DNA from: Yponomeuta sedellus
Lineage: Eukaryota > Arthropoda > Insecta > Lepidoptera > Yponomeutidae
Length of the DNA stretch: 64,000 nucleotides
Direction: 5' to 3'
NCBI GenBank assembly: GCA_934045075.1
Contig: OW203722.1
Span: 12,958,796 to 13,022,795 of the forward strand
Made by a program: the position numbers and the translations under genes. Shown piece after piece: positions 1 through 11,937 of this stretch. Under the pieces are notes generated by a model. It worked only from the letters and a program-made list of their open reading frames with translations. It was not told the DNA's origin and did no database searches. How positions within the stretch are numbered: position 1 is the stretch's first letter; each line of letters begins with the position of its first letter.

Positions 1-1192
1 TTATGTATGCGGAATAGAAAAAATAAACAAATGTATAAATATGCTTTTATTGTTTTTCAAAGTATTCTCCACTAAGATCGATGCACTTTTGCATTCGATG
101 AAACCAATTTGTAAAACATTTTTTCCACTCTGATTGAGGTATCTCCAACGCATCTACGGCATCTTCACGGGTCGAAAATCGTTGACCACGTAATTTATTC
201 TTTACATTTGGGAATAAATAGAAATCATTGGGAGCCAAATCAGGGCTGTACGGTGGATGACACATCAATTCTATTTTTTGACCATCCAAAAATGTAGTGG
301 TTTCCTGAGATGTATGACAGCTGGCATTGTCATGGTGAAGTATGATTCTGCGTCGCTGGTTGTTCTGCGATTCTCCAGTGGTATTGTAGCAACATGGCCA
401 TTAATACCAAAAAAGCAGGCCACCATTTGCTTTACAGTGTTTTTTGCACGAGCCACTTTCATAGGGTTCGGCTCATTTTGAAACACCCAAACTGTTGATT
501 GTTGTTTAGTTTCGGGATCGTACGCGTAGATTCAGTATTCGTCATCTGTGTAGATATTATAAACAGATTTTAAGTCACCTCCGTTGAATTTTTTTAAGGT
601 TTTCTTGCACCATTCGACGCGAGCATCTTTTTGATCCTGAGTTAAGTTGTGCGGGATCCAAAGCGAACAAATTTTTTTTACAGACAAATGTTTATGTAAT
701 ATCCTATGAATGCTCGTCATACATATGCCCAGAATAGCCTCTATCTCGCGATACGTAACATGGCGGTCTTGCATTATTAGTTTTCGCACAGCTTCAATAT
801 TTTGTGGCACAACCACCGATTTCGGGCGACCTTCTTTAACTTCGTCTGTGAGCTTACTGCGCCCGCGATTAAACTCACTAAACCAGTGATACACAGTCGT
901 TTTTAATGGAGCTTCACCACCAAAAGTCGAAGTTAATTGATCTACGCACTGTTGTTGCGTTAAACCACGTCGAAAATCGTAATAAATCATAGCACGAATA
1001 TTTTCACGAGTGAGTTCCATTTTTTCAGCGATATGATATTTTAAATCCAACAAAAACAAAACACTAACGTATATAAGAGAAAAATATTAGCTGCCAGTAT
1101 TTAAAAAAAGAACGAATTTGACCATGGAGGTCAGACATTGCGTTTAAAATTATTGGAATCCCAGATTCCGCATACATAAGTAGCAGCCTATG
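1..1192 (-). mobile_element. Tc1/mariner element (DD34D mariner), copy 1, cut by window start
   Basis: Minus-strand mariner-family DNA transposon. Its 5' terminal repeat lies at 1168-1192 (ends gcagcctatg) and is followed by TA at 1193-1194, the usual mariner target dinucleotide. The other terminal repeat is entered at base 1 (ttatgtatgcgg), so a few terminal bases lie outside the window. The same ends bound two further copies at 6665-7955 and 26806-28091. Compared with copy 2 it lacks 64 bp inside the transposase; the lost segment is bounded by a short repeated AAC in copy 2, which suggests a microhomology deletion. Confidence 0.95.
47..1020 (-). pseudogene. mariner transposase, broken (copy 1)
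   Basis: The start is the ATG at 1020 (protein begins MELTREN), the same start as in the other copies. An in-frame TTG farther upstream is not needed. The N-terminal half shows the paired helix-turn-helix region (YHWFSEFNRG, then a GRPKS linker). The catalytic domain is broken. The region of the first catalytic Asp reads TDDEY followed by a stop where copy 2 reads GDESW. A 64-bp deletion near 358 shifts the frame, and 13 bp or so near 150 are also missing. The last motif YSPDLAPNDF, with the third catalytic Asp, survives near 200-245 in another frame. It cannot encode active transposase; at most the terminal repeats could be mobilised in trans. Confidence 0.93.
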
Positions 1193-1194
1193 TA

Positions 1195-1873
1195 AAACAT
1201 TCCATCACTTGATTGACACTATCGACTGCTTGTAGCCATGGAGCCATGGACACCAAATACTAAATTACATGTGGTCAATGATAATAGCATAAAACAAAAT
1301 TTGGACGCATAAGATTGTAATGAAATAAATAACGTTTGGATTGCGTATAAACCCTGTTGCAATCAAATGTGATCGACCAATAAAAGTTTTTGTGTGACAT
1401 GTTTTATAAATTTTATAGGGTACCGTATTCAACAAGAACCCGTCATGTATTCGCCGTTCCTCCGTCTGTCTGTCTGTCTGTCCGCGGCTTAGCTCAAACT
1501 GTTAGTACTTAAGTCTGTTGTTTCCTCAATGCAAAAATATGGCAGTTTTACCATTATAAAATATATCATTATACCACGGCTTATACTGGGTAAAATTTTG
1601 TTTTACTGTAAAAAGTAGACTCGGACGGGGAAAAACCTTATTGCATAAAATCCTTTAAATTGAGTTACTCCTAGAATAAAAGTATTTAAATGACACATAA
1701 TTTTTACATGGAAGTAAAAGGAAAATAATTGTTTTATTACTTTTTTTCGTATCTCGCATCACGCAACACTTGAGTGATGACAACCTTAGGATTGTGTTTT
1801 ACACGTAATTCACGAAGAATTAATTTATTTCAGAAATTTCGTTATTACTTGGTCACGGGAATTTTGTTTCCCA
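1195..1873. other. noncoding; contains a short (CTGT)n-bearing interspersed fragment
   Basis: No convincing ORF. Around 1418-1500 there is a block reading 'tagggtaccgt', then a short run of ctgt units, then 'ccgcggcttagctc'. I recognise this type of block as common in moth and butterfly genomes (from memory, family name uncertain). Nothing else is recognised. Confidence 0.4.
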
Positions 1874-2181
1874 TTGTGTTATCAAGTGGTTTCGACAATT
1901 TTGGCTGGCTTTTGGAGTTCACATGAGGAGTTGCAACATGTGAAAGAGATTTTTATTGAACAAATAAAAGAGCTTTGTACTTTTCTTTTAATAACAATAC
2001 ATACAATATTCTGTGGTATGTCCGATGTTTGTGTTACTTGTAATCTGTTGTTTATGATTATGTTTATCTGATTGTCTTACTATTACTGTATTTATAAGTG
2101 GAAACTTGTAATTGGCCTTCTGTTTCCTATGTTGCTGTTGTTCTGTTATATTGTGCTGTTAGTCTTCTTTAAAACCAAAAA
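1874..2181 (+). repeat. possible 3' untranslated tail of a non-LTR element, leading into the tetranucleotide array
   Basis: A T/G-rich, stop-rich stretch leads into 'tctttaaaaccaaaaa' and then directly into the (GAAT)n array. LINEs of the CR1/RTE type in insects often end in a short simple repeat instead of poly(A), so this array may have been seeded by such a tail. No coding part is present to confirm it. Confidence 0.25.
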
Positions 2182-2700
2182 AATGAATGAATGAATGAAT
2201 GAATGAATGAATGAATGAATGAATGAATGAATGAATGAATGAATGAATGAATGAATGAATGAATGAATGAATGAATGAATGAATGAATGAATGAATGAAT
2301 GAATGAATGAATGAATGAATGAATGAATGAATGAATGAATGAATGAATGAATGAATGAATGAATGAATGAATGAATGAATGAATGAATGAATGAATGAAT
2401 GAATGAATGAATGAATGAATGAATGAATGAATGAATGAATGAATGAATGAATGAATGAATGAATGAATGAATGAATGAATGAATGAATGAATGAATGAAT
2501 GAATGAATGAATGAATGAATGAATGAATGAATGAATGAATGAATGAATGAATGAATGAATGAATGAATGAATGAATGAATGAATGAATGAATGAATGAAT
2601 GAATGAATGAATGAATGAATGAATGAATGAATGAATGAATGAATGAATGAATGAATGAATGAATGAATGAATGAATGAATGAATGAATGAATGAATGAAT
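2182..2700. repeat. (GAAT)n microsatellite, about 130 units
   Basis: An uninterrupted tetranucleotide tract of about 519 bp with no visible sequence variant. Long ORFs read through it on both strands (HSFI or NQSI repeats); these are artefacts of a 4-bp period read in threes. Confidence 0.98.
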
Positions 2701-3595
<895 letters not shown>

Positions 3596-4160
3596 TTTAT
3601 TATGAATTATAGGTATTTATTTTTATTAGTTTATGTTAATTAGATTTTAGTTTAGTTATTAATTTAGTATTACTTTAGATGTTTTGGTTTAAAGATGTTT
3701 TGGTAAAAATATAACTCTGAAATAAAATTATAAATTTAATTGGAACCTTTTCTTTATGGCCGTCACAGATGACAAATACTTTCTCAATATGGTATACAAC
3801 AAGCAACTCGCATTTTGGATACCGTATGGTGGTACATACGACTACGGCTGGATTTAGTAAAGAACAGGACACCACGCGATCTTTTGGGGAAATAGTAATG
3901 GTTCCGAATTACAAATTAATCTTCAGCGAACTTCGACCGACTATAACTCTAATTAACTAGCGTTATGATGAATTACCGACAAAAAGTCTAAAAACGAACC
4001 GAACAATAATTGCCAATTCAACAAATAAATAACGGCATGTTTCAATTAAAATTCTACTATAAAAAAAATTGGCTAACATAAGTACATTTTACAAATTTTG
4101 AATAAAATACTGAACCTCCGACAAGATTACTAAGTTACCGACAACAGATATACTACTTTT
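3596..4160. other. AT-rich noncoding stretch
   Basis: Low-complexity AT-rich DNA with no credible coding region or recognised repeat. Confidence 0.5.
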
Positions 4161-4436
4161 ATTTTTAATGCACTAACCCGTGCTAAGGACAATTTCAAAA
4201 AACCTATTTAGAGGCCAAAAATTCCACCCATGCCGGGACTCGAACCCGCGATCTCTGTCCATCCGTGCCAGCGCTCCATCCAACTGAGCTAATGGGCGAC
4301 TCACCGGCATCAGTGAAATTTCGAACCTCTTTACACTATTCTCTGTTTTACGTACAGGCAGCGACATCTGGCTGAAGTAGATTGCATCACTTACGGCATG
4401 GGTGGAATTTTTGGCCTCTAAATAGGTTTTTTGAAA
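4161..4436 (-). mobile_element. tRNA-derived SINE-like element, copy a, with inverted end duplication
   Basis: On the minus strand it reads as a tRNA-like head, with an A-box-like TAGCTCAGTTGG and a B-box-like GGTTCGAGTCC (4231-4300). The tail is 'cctctaaataggtttttt...ccttagcacgggttagtgcatt' (4161-4230). The right end, 4394-4436, is an exact 43-nt inverted copy of 4193-4235, so the copy can fold back on itself. Related copies lie at 10313, 48744, 50767 and in the array at 53891-55056. No clean target duplication was found for this copy. It is not a functional tRNA gene: the acceptor pairs imperfectly and the tRNA-like part sits inside a longer repeat. Confidence 0.85.
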
Positions 4437-6664
4437 CAGAGGTATGTCAAAATAATCATACTTTTACGACTTGCATGAACTATTCTAATTTCTTTTGTTG
4501 GTTTTCAAATATATTTTTTAACTTTCTCTTTCAAAAAATAACTAGAAAACTATTTTTCTATTTAGGGATACATTTGCTAAATTTTAAGCTTTATAGAGCA
4601 ATTTTTTGTTAGAGTAAGGCGTCCTCCGCCCGTATAAACAGTTGATTATAAAAACGTGAAATAAATTAGGGCAGTAGCACATATAATGGACTTGACAGAA
4701 AAATTATCACGTCTCCGTAGTCTTTACAAGTTCATTTCTATAACAGGAAAAAAAATAATGAAAATTACTATGATGAATGAAGTAATTGAGTAAGGGTGGC
4801 GGTAGTTCTGCGGAACCTTACAAATCGTGTGGCCCGACACGCACTTGCCGTTTTTTTTATTTACAAATCATAATTTTAAAATGTCCTATAGATAGGTATT
4901 CGTCAAGTTGAGTGAGTGAGTCGTGTATATGATACGGTATCCTCAAGAAAGAGCGCGACAAGGCGCGACAAGGCGCGACAAGGCGCGACGCGCCAACTCG
5001 CGTGCTCCGCATGTCTCTACGCTCTCTTGCTCCATAAACAGGCTTCCGTATATTTCAATCAGAGAGCTGTCAAAGCGTTCTGACACCCTCATCCCGTCGG
5101 CTCGCATTCGCCGAACACTGAAATTGGTTTTCTACATTCAATCCATACAAAGTTTAATGTTATTCGCTCGCGATATCACCGGGATCCCGCCGATGTTTAC
5201 CGCCGCGCCAAATCATATTGGATTTGCAAACTTTTGTTTGTCGACTTTATTGCATTTTACTGTTGGCTCGGCCTGAGTGGATGTAATTTTAGATATTGTC
5301 CTTTTCGTATCTCTATTCAAAGCGAGATTAAGATTGTAAAGCTACAAACATTTATAATTTCCATCAGAGTGCAAGTTACAAATTGCCGTGCGGGTGCCTT
5401 GAGATGCGGTGCGGAGGTCGGAACGAGCTCGCCAATAGCACGAGTGCGGCCGCGAGCGTTTATAAATTGAAGGGCTGTACCTGCGGCTTAATACACCGCC
5501 GTTTCCGATTCATTTCCGGACGGTGCGCGAGGCGCCGGATATTGCTTTTAAGGCTGCGCCGCACGCCAGAGCCCTGCGAGCCAAGCCGCCCACTGCCGCC
5601 GTCGCAGCTACCACATTGCCCTGACCACACGCCCTCCACGAATCTGCTGGCTACATCTGCACTAAGCATCACTTTGACCAATCCCAGTCTATCACAAAGA
5701 ACCACTCAAATTGCATAAACCACCGTATCGTCAGTAACAACAACAAAAATAAGAGAAGCAGCTTTAACACAATCCCTCGGAGCTAGTCCGGAAATTAAAT
5801 TTTCCCTTAAGCTTAAAGTTTAATTAACTAACATCACGCGAGCGCTATGCTCAGTGTCGAGTGCTGACCGTTCCACAGTAATGAAAAACATCGCCCTCGA
5901 GTCGCCCAACGCCCCCCTGGCTGAGCTTTGCGTCAGATCGGAAACATGATATGATGGACAGTCAATTTAAGAGTGATGCGCGAGCTTGTAACATGTGCAC
6001 TTCAATTTGCGAGCGAATAACTGACGAAGCGCGTATAGGGATTTATGCGAGAACAATTACCTGCTGCAACTGCCAATGGGGTTTTTTCAACACAAACAAC
6101 TCTGCAGCTTAGAATATTGGAAATTCGTTACAGTGAAACAAAAGGTTATCCAGATGTAGTAAAATTAGAAATTCTTTGATTTCACCCTCCTGTCCAGGTG
6201 CAATCGACACACTATTGGTTATTTTGTATTCGCAATAAAGTGAACCCCAAATGCTTGCTTTTTTTTCATCAAGATATAACAAAAATATGAACACCACCAC
6301 AATCAAACAACGCGATATAATTAATAACGTGAGGGGTCGTTGGGCGGCCTCACTGTACAGTCGACGTCACATCAAACATCCGTGAACTGTACTTAGTTAC
6401 GTTAGAACTTTGCAACTAAAATATAAAGGTTATGTGCTGTCGTAGAATCGATTTCAATTTTGACGATTCTTATCGTCAAAAGTAGAATGTCCTTACATTG
6501 GGTCCAGTGGATCTTATAAGCGCTTTATGGCTGATATTTGAGTGTCCAAACCGATTGAGAGTCTAATGCCTATGGCCTATGCTAGTCTTTTCTCGAATTA
6601 ATCGTTAATTTAATAAGTAGACAACAGCCACAGTACAGTTGCGCGATGACATTCTTACTTGATA
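4437..6664. other. noncoding; decamer repeat at 4952-4990 and a GC-rich island at about 5380-5660
   Basis: Four tandem copies of a 10-mer (AGGCGCGACA type) lie at 4952-4990. The region around 5380-5660 is GC-rich relative to its surroundings and could be a promoter or old regulatory element. Its ORFs show no recognisable domain and no splice framing that I trust, so I call no gene. Confidence 0.4.
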
Positions 6665-7955
6665 CATAGGCTGCTACTTATGTATGCGGAATCTGGGATT
6701 CCAATAATTTTAAACGCAATGTCTGACCTCCATGGTCAAATTCGTTCTTTTTTTAAATACTGGCCGCTAATATTTTTCTCTTATATACGTTAGTGTTTTG
6801 TTTTTGTTGGGTTTAAAATGTCATATCGCTGAAAAAATGGAACTCACTCGTGAAATTATTCGTGCTATGATTTATTACGATTTTCGACGTGGTTTAACGC
6901 AACAACAGTGCGTAGATCAATTAACTTCGACTTTTGGTGGTGAAGCTCCATTGAAAACGACTGTGTATCACTGGTTTAGTGAGTTTAATCGCGGGCGCAG
7001 TAAGCTCACGGACGAAGTTAAAGAAGGTCGCCAGAAATCGATGGTTGTGCCACAAAATATTGAAGCTGTGCGAAAATTAATAATGCAACCGCCATGTTAC
7101 GTATCGCGAGATAGAGGCTATTCTGGGCATATGAATGACGAGCATTCATAGGATATTACATGAACATTTGTCTGTAAAAAAAATTTGTTCGCGTTGGATC
7201 TCGCACAATTTAACTGAGGATCAAAAAGATGCTCGCGTCGAATGGTGCAAGAAAACCTTAAAAAAATTCAACGGAGGCGACTCAAAATCTGTTTATAATA
7301 TCTACACAGGTGACGAATCCTGGATCTACGCGTACGATCCCGAAACTAAACAACAATCAACAGTTTGGGTGTTTCAAAATGAGCCGAACCCTACGAAAGT
7401 GGCTCGTGCAAAAAGCACTGTAAAGCAAATGGCGGCCTGCTTTTTTGGTATTAATAATGGCCATGTGGCTACAATACCACTGGAGAATCGCAGAACGGTT
7501 AATTCGGAGTGGTACACGACCATTTGTTTGCCAGAAGTATTTGAAGAAATACGCCAAAACAACCAGCGACTCAGAATCATACTTCACCATGACAATGCCA
7601 GCTGTCATACATCTCAGGAAACAACTACATTTTTGGATGGTCAAAAAATAGAATTGATGGGTCATCCACCGTACAGCCCTGATTTGGCTCCCAATGATTT
7701 CTATTTATTCCCAAATGTAAAGAATAACTTACGTGGTCAACGATTTTCGACCCGTGAAGATGGCGTAGATGCGTTCAAACAGCACGTTTTGGAGATACCT
7801 CTTTCAGAGTGGAAAAAGTATTTTACAAATTGGTTTCATCGAATGCAAAAGTGCATCGATCATAGTGAAGAATACTTTGAAAAACAATAAAAGCATATTT
7901 AGCCATATATATTTGTTTATTTTTTCTATTCCGCATACATAAGTTGCAGCCCTCG
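6665..7955 (+). mobile_element. Tc1/mariner element (DD34D mariner), copy 2, both ends present
   Basis: Full-length 1291-bp copy. It is flanked by TA at 6663-6664 and 7956-7957. The terminal inverted repeats are imperfect: the 5' end reads CATAGGCTGCTACTTATG and the 3' end, reversed, reads CGAGGGCTGCAACTTATG. The three bases that differ near the tip (ATA versus GAG) differ in the same way in copy 3, so the asymmetry belongs to the family. Confidence 0.97.
6837..7890 (+). pseudogene. mariner transposase with one 2-nt deletion (copy 2)
   Basis: The best-preserved copy. The start is ATG at 6837 (MELTRE). The first frame is open to about 7087, where two bases are missing relative to copy 3 and the frame shifts. 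From 7135 the second frame is open to the TAA at 7888-7890 and gives about 250 residues. The catalytic triad is visible: GDESW (first Asp), HHDNASCH (second) and SPDLAPND (third). There are 34 residues between the second and third Asp, which is the DD34D signature of mariner. Total length about 351 codons, normal for the family. Not active as it stands. I do not assign a subfamily. Confidence 0.95.
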
Positions 7956-10312
7956 TATTTGCACACAATATAAGTATTTAGCTAATCACAGTAAACGTTT
8001 AGTCAATGAGGACTTGAACGAATTACAAAATTACAAAAAAATTAATCGAAGTACCGTAGAGGTACAAAAAAATACTATCTATATGTATTTGGAGACAAAA
8101 CATTAATCTTGCCTTCATATTAGCGCAGGTGTTGGCGACGCGACGTCCACGTGACATGAGCGCTATATTAATTAGTTCGCCGCAACCGGACTCTACAACC
8201 AACTCTGACAGTATGAACTCTCATATGATTACGTTGCAAATTGGGATTAATGTGTTACATTTCCTGAAGTCATTTACAGAAGGCAGAGGGATATACATTT
8301 TACTAAAGCGAAGCAGTTTCAGACTGTTTCATACCCGTTAGGTCACAGGTGGCGTAAGATTCGAGTTTTCGTTCTAACGTCCATAGATGTTTCTATTAGT
8401 CATAAATATTGCACGGTCTAAGAGTCTCCACATGTCCAAACACAACATGATATTAATGGGCAAAAACGTTTCATCCTATGTCATTTTATTGCCTACATGC
8501 TGTTTCAATTAGAGCCAAATTGCGCATGTTTTATGAACATGTTTTTATGGCTTAAAAGCAACCACAACTGGCAGAGTCTGTGTATTCTCTTCTTTGAAAT
8601 TGTTTTTCTTTGTAATTATGGAAGTAATATTCAACATTAATAGATACTGAAACCAAAATACCGTGCTTCTGTCGGTAATGCACTAAAAATTTGAAAATAA
8701 ATTCCCGGTTTAGTAATGTAAAAGGCTAAACCAAAAAGTGTGGGTTGCATTGTCTAAATTAATTAAGCACATCCACGAATTTAAGTAATACTAAGAAGCG
8801 CCATTATGCATTCTAGTTTAGCCACTGAACATTACGGATCTAGGAAACCATTTTTCTGAGCATTACGTGGTTTTTTATTTTTTTTACAAACAGTTTTTTT
8901 AATGGTGGTTCGGCAGTAGAGCCACTATTTAACTATGCACTTCGAGTTGCGGCTGTTTAAGATTGCATAGATACAATAAAAACTGGCAGGCTGATAATAG
9001 ATGGCGCATAGAGAGAAATTTGTAGATTTTCTGTATTCACCAGGCTCCGTCACCATTTCAGCTCGATGATACCATATTAATATATTGTCATCCAAATTAC
9101 CTACACTTGCAAAGATGCAAAATAAAACACAAGGGTACCTAGGTTAAAACTAAATTCCGAATGACCTAAGAAGTAAGTGAGTAAGTTAAAAATTAAAAAT
9201 AGAATAGTAACAAAAATCTTGACGACTGGCTTACCCTCCGTTTCTCGCAGGCTAACAATCTGTTGAAATCTCTCACAAAGTGTTAATAGGTACCTAACCA
9301 TAGTAAGTCAATAAAAACATATTATTCCTGATTACATGAGATTAGCAGAATCTTGGAGTAAGAGAAACCGGAGGTTAGTTTGTCACTGACGTGTACAAGT
9401 GAAGATGAGACTTATGCATTAAAATAACTACGCACTAATATTTTCACTAACCCACTTAATGCTTACGCTGTTTAATTCTAAATGGAGATTACATCACATA
9501 ATAACTTACCTATTAAACTGCGAAGATCTTCACACAAAAATAACTAAAAGTAGTTCATTTAAAAAAGAATCTTGCTTAGGTTTGATAGCATGATACCCAC
9601 TATCGCACTTTGTTTCTTTAATTTAATTTCAATGCAATTGGTAGCGCAGTAAATTTTTTTGGAAACGTTCATACCACGACCAGATTAATTATAAAATGTT
9701 GTCTTTTTTACTGTACAAATTGGTGAACCACGAATTCAGAATAGTGTAAACAGTAAAGTCAGGTATTTTGTGACGTGAGAATAGTTTGTATTCATGCTAA
9801 CAGTTGTTTTCATACTATTTTAGGCATACCTATAATATAAAGATATGTAATAGTTGACCTTTTGCTACTGACCGTATTGAAAAAATATAAAAGTAACATA
9901 GCTACATTGAGCATCGCACTATCAAACCCTTGCTTATATTATGTATCTCTCGTATAAGTACCTAATAATGCCTATGTTATCAGTAGCTTCTGCATTACTA
10001 AATCGTTTCCATTACTTTAAGTAGATTTCGTTGTAGTTGTCAAGCAAGGCGATAACATCGCGATTTATATTATTAAAACATTCAATCTAATGGAACACGC
10101 TGTAAGTGATGACGACACCGGATTGATACATTATCTTTAATACTGATTATTCATCCGCCTGCTTGCTTAGGACTAAGTATGCTTTGATATATAATGGGAT
10201 ACATCCGGCAACACGAGTAGGTAAGTCACCAATTCTCACGGTTATTTTAACAGTAAGTTCCTCCAAAACAATGAAAGACAACCACATAACATTGGCAAAC
10301 AAATACAGAAGT
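7956..10312. other. noncoding, nothing recognised
   Basis: AT-rich DNA with frequent stops in all frames. No tRNA-like, LTR-like or inverted-repeat structure stood out. Confidence 0.45.
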
Positions 10313-10541
10313 TTAAAAACCTATTTAGAGGCTAAAAATTCCACCCATGCCGGGATTCGAACCCGCGACCTCTGGCTATCCGTGCCAGCGCACTTTCCAA
10401 CTGAGCTAATGGGCGACTCACCGGCATCAGTGAAATTTCGTACCTCTTTACAATATTCTCTGTATTACGTACAGGCAGCCGTGCTAAGGACAAATTTTAA
10501 ATTGTCCTTAGCACGGGTTAGTGCATTAAAAATAATAATAT
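10313..10541 (+). mobile_element. tRNA-derived SINE-like element, copy b, 5'-inverted, with 12-bp target duplication
   Basis: Flanked by AAATACAGAAGT at 10301-10312 and again at 10542-10553, a clean 12-bp target-site duplication. The tail is in plus orientation at the right end (ccttagcacgggttagtgcatt). The tRNA-like head to its left is inverted, with B-box complement GGATTCGAACC near 10355 and A-box complement near 10400. At the junction (10478-10517) the tail sequence occurs as a palindrome around an AATTTTAAATT-like centre. A duplication plus an inverted 5' part is what target-primed reverse transcription with twin priming or template switching would leave (inference). Confidence 0.88.
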
Positions 10542-10553
10542 AAATACAGAAGT

Positions 10554-11937
10554 GTTCTCAGAAGTTCTTCTCCTCTATTTCAGCATTTGTCCATTGTTTA
10601 ACTTCGTGAGTCTTCCATCGTGATCATTCTGAGGCTATTTTATTGAATGCCGACTATGTAGTAGCCTGTATGAATTACTATAAGCGTAGCATAAAGTAAT
10701 ATATTTCAAACATTAGTTTAGTAAACATTAAGTTTAACAACCACACGCCTATCAGACTTATTATCAGGGCATATTTGCACGCTGTAAATGGACTGCATTA
10801 AGAACTGGTTTTGACTTGAAGCGTAATTCTTCATTTATACGGCTAGCTGTCAGATTCATATAAAATGTGACATGCGCATTTTAATGTCATGGAAATCGGT
10901 TGGGTGGGTGCGTGTGCGCAGCGAATCAAATTCCACTTTATTAACACCTTTCTCTCTTGAGCTTCTCCGACATGTTATAAGAGAGCCGTTTTTGGTTGAA
11001 ACGGGTCTACATTATACAAATTAATGCTATGTAAATTGACTTTCTGTCGTGTGCGACCAAATACTAAGATGGTAGGAGGCTTAAAACGGGTATCTTTACG
11101 ACTCTACCTATTTCCTATCTCGATATTTACACAAACTTCTTATTATTGCAAAAGTACACGAGGAGCTGCTGAACACCTTCCTACGTTTTTATTCATCTCA
11201 GGACACTTGTTCCGTTTATAAGACTATTTTAAAAACGGCAGCCCGTAAGGGTTAGATTACTTTCTTCGCCCGGCGAACCCTTACCGTCCCTTTTAATACC
11301 ATAATAGGCTTCTATCTTTCGTCTGCAGTCACACATGAGACCCTCGTGTGCTAATTGAATTTAAGGAATAAAATCCAATCGCCCCGATTCTTTATTATTC
11401 AAGATCCAATTTGGATAAGGCCAGATCGGTCGCGGGGAGCGGGCTGAGAGGGGCAGTCGAGAATGAAATTGGATTTGTCACTCAAAACATAAGGCTTCTT
11501 TAACTTTAGTAAGAAAGTATCTGATCCATAAATTTACTTTAAATTTGCAAGCGTAACTACTTAGTAACTTAAATTCCTTTGGATACCTTGAATCCTTTGG
11601 ATTTTCAGTCTTATGAGTTTATTAAATCTTAGTTCTTTACGTCCAGAAATTGAGAAACCATTTCGATGATGAAGATATTCAAATTATTAATTTAAGTCTG
11701 GACTCACTTACTTGCAATTTTGTCGGAAGAGTCCAAGCGGTTTTGTTCCAATTCGTAAAGCTTGGTAGTTTGTCTCTGACAACTTAATATCTAATGAGTT
11801 GCGCTTACTGTGTATTTAATTAGTTGTATGCATAAAAAATAACATAGACAATAATAAAAAAATCCTGTACAAAAATTTCGTCCACAAAGTCAGAGAAAAA
11901 TAATACAAAATTTATATATAAAAAAATAATAATAATG
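10554..11937. other. noncoding, nothing recognised
   Basis: No credible ORF. A 9-10 bp inverted pair (GTAAGGGTT ... AACCCTTAC) occurs near 11246-11283. The AT-rich 11820-11937 directly abuts the LINE fragment and may be its 3' untranslated region. Confidence 0.4.
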
